Source of the DNA: Monosiga brevicollis MX1
Taxonomy: Eukaryota; Opisthokonta; Choanoflagellata; Craspedida; Salpingoecidae
Direction of reading: 5' to 3'
Assembly (NCBI RefSeq): GCF_000002865.3
Contig: NW_001865041.1
Span: 454,421 to 518,420, forward strand
DNA: 64,000 bases
Part shown: positions 62,572-64,000 of the stretch, one piece after another
Position numbering within the stretch: the first letter of the stretch is position 1
Layout of the letters: each line of letters opens with the position of its first letter
Made by a program: the position numbers and the translations under genes
Notes under the pieces: generated by a model
Database searches by the model: none
What the model was told of the DNA's origin: nothing
The model's input: only the letters and a program-made list of their open reading frames with translations

Positions 62572-64000
62572 TCAGCTTGTTAGCTTCACATCACAGCTAC
62601 GACCTAGACAAGCCTCGAGGCTTCCCTTGTGCTTCATGTGATAGTTGATCAAATCCGGAATTGAATCAAACTCTGGTCCATAAAAGCGATAGCGGCCGCT
62701 GTAAAGCCACAGTTGACAAAAGACCCCCAAGCCACGAGTCACGGAAAAGCATGAGTTTGGCGAGGCAGTGAGCAGCTCGGTCAGAAGCTCAACGCCTGGC
62801 TTTACCCAACATTGCAAAGCTGCTTGGCAATTGCAAACACCAAACATTCGTGCATTTCTTGAAGGCGTGATCGTGCGTACCTGTCTAACCGCTGAATGCG
62901 GTAATGGCGAACTTTGGCCTGAACAATCACGTCGAGTGTAAAGTCGTTGGGACTGCTGCTAGACTGGCGAACCAAGAACGAGCCCTCCAGCTCTACAAAA
63001 ATGGCAAGCAAGCCATTGTGTGCGTCAAGTCACGTCGCAAAGATGCCGACAACAAGTGACCCTACGACGTACCGGCAATGTTGCCCTGTGATAACAGCAG
63101 GCGCTCGGCAGCAATTTTGGAGATGCTGCCATGAAAATAAGGCATGGAGTCTGCAGCCACAGCCATGATGCATGATGCAATGAGAGGACGGCGAGGTCAC
63201 TTGACTCAATCTTGCTCGCGAACTTCCACTAGACGCCCCCCATACCTGAGCCAGAAATCAGCTCCTCATCATCGTCAGGCAAGGCTGGCAAACGCTTCGT
63301 TTGCACGTAGGTGGTATGATCAGTCAGCTGTGAATAAGGCGCCGCCCCATCCTCAGCCGGCTAAAGATAAAAAAAATTGACCAATGTCCCAATAGACAAA
63401 CGGAGGGGCGTGAGTTATGTTCTCCCTGCAGGTGTGTGCACCATGAAACCGTCCATCCGAACAAACGCGACGACAAACCGGCTGCACGTTGATGTCGCTA
63501 AAGGTCAGTTTTTTGTATGGACTGGCTTCGACGCTGTCCGGGTCCTCTTGCGCTACGCGGAACATACGGCCGAGATCGCGAACCTGTCGCTCTTCCTCGG
63601 CGTGCGTAATTTGCAGGTGCCCGGCATGCAGGTCTGCAATGGTCTCATACAGTTTTCTGGGTAGAAAAAACCACCAGAGTTGACAGTCGTCAACTAACCG
63701 CAGGATGGGCGCTTTTATTGCAGCAAGGGTCCGATGGCACATACTTGAAGGAAGGACGCTCATCAGGGTTCTCATACCAACACGTGCGCATCATTGCGTA
63801 AACATTGTCAGGACAGTCATCCGGGATTGGCAGTCGCAGGCCGTTCATCAACTATCCCAGAAACGATCAAATAATGATGAGGGCCGAGGCCCATCCAGCA
63901 CTGATTTGCGATCACTGGCCCAGAAGTACCATGCCACACAGACAAAACGACCCAATAGTTTTCACATGTTATGCGCACCTGCAGCGGCAAAACATCGTTG
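62572..64000 (-). CDS. Protein kinase (tyrosine-kinase-like) with C-terminal SH2 domain, 5' part outside window
   Basis: The gene is cut at its 5' end by the right edge. The rightmost exon (to about 63752) encodes the end of a kinase C-lobe: GLRLPIPDDCPDNVYAMMRT followed by CWYENPDERPSF, which reads like tyrosine kinases more than TKL kinases. A linker follows (KLYETIADLHAGHLQITHAE; EASPYKKLTFSD), then an exon with tyrosines and an acidic patch (APYSQLTDHTTYVQT; ALPDDDEELISGSG). An SH2 domain lies at the C terminus, in three exons: MPYFHGSISKIAAERLLLSQ, then EGSFLVRQSSSSPNDFTLDV (with the phosphotyrosine-binding FLVR arginine) and VRHYRIQRL, then YRFYGPEFDSIPDLINYHMK. The stop is at 62574-62572. 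Kinase before SH2 is the reverse of Src-type order. Catalytic loop residues are outside the window, so activity cannot be judged. Confidence 0.85.

Overview
The window is nuclear DNA of a compact, intron-dense eukaryote. Most genes have several short GT-AG introns, little intergenic space, and animal-like families: a Discs-large scaffold, an SH2-domain kinase, an ANKS3-like ankyrin/SAM protein and a trefoil-domain membrane protein. These sit beside core genes such as UBC9, CHMP1, PRPF6, GNL2, paraplegin, PCCA, dynactin p24 and S1P lyase. A Dlg with an L27 domain, a kinase with an SH2 domain and an ovothiol synthase together point to a choanoflagellate, most likely Monosiga-like. That identification is inference from gene content; no species marker was checked.

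Layout: 1-3014 (-) DLG, cut by the left edge; 4790-8253 (+) propionyl-CoA carboxylase alpha; 8749-11262 (+) a secretory-pathway JmjC/cupin oxygenase; 11782-13047 (-) UBC9; 14108-19545 (+) an EF-hand/coiled-coil/PTB-like protein; 19542-23208 (-) paraplegin-type m-AAA protease; 23897-24995 (+) CHMP1; 25718-31190 (-) a large WD-repeat protein; 32950-35600 (+) ovothiol synthase OvoA; 36237-40523 (-) PRPF6; 41176-42483 (+) unknown; 42555-44927 (-) RanBP9/10; about 45156-46337 (+) unknown Ser/Pro-rich protein; 46616-48217 (-) a DDE transposase; 48635-51818 (+) GNL2; 52558-54903 (+) S1P lyase with a 50-N assembly gap; 55357-56572 (+) DCTN3; 56998-59042 (-) ANKS3-like; 60108-62235 (+) trefoil-domain transmembrane protein; 62572 to beyond 64000 (-) kinase-SH2 protein, cut by the right edge.

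The genes do not form one pathway. They are housekeeping functions (mitochondrial metabolism and proteostasis, splicing, ribosome biogenesis, ESCRT, dynein transport, SUMO, the CTLH ubiquitin ligase) with signalling genes at both ends. The right end pairs a transmembrane protein carrying repeated Tyr-Pro-Asn motifs with a convergent kinase-SH2 gene, which suggests phosphotyrosine signalling. The strand order alternates almost perfectly: 16 of 19 neighbouring pairs switch strand. One convergent pair overlaps by its stop codons. Several plus-strand start codons have long CA/TG runs just upstream. I reconstructed splice sites by eye from reading frame, phase and family similarity. Exon coordinates given explicitly close in phase; where I say 'about', the edge is uncertain.
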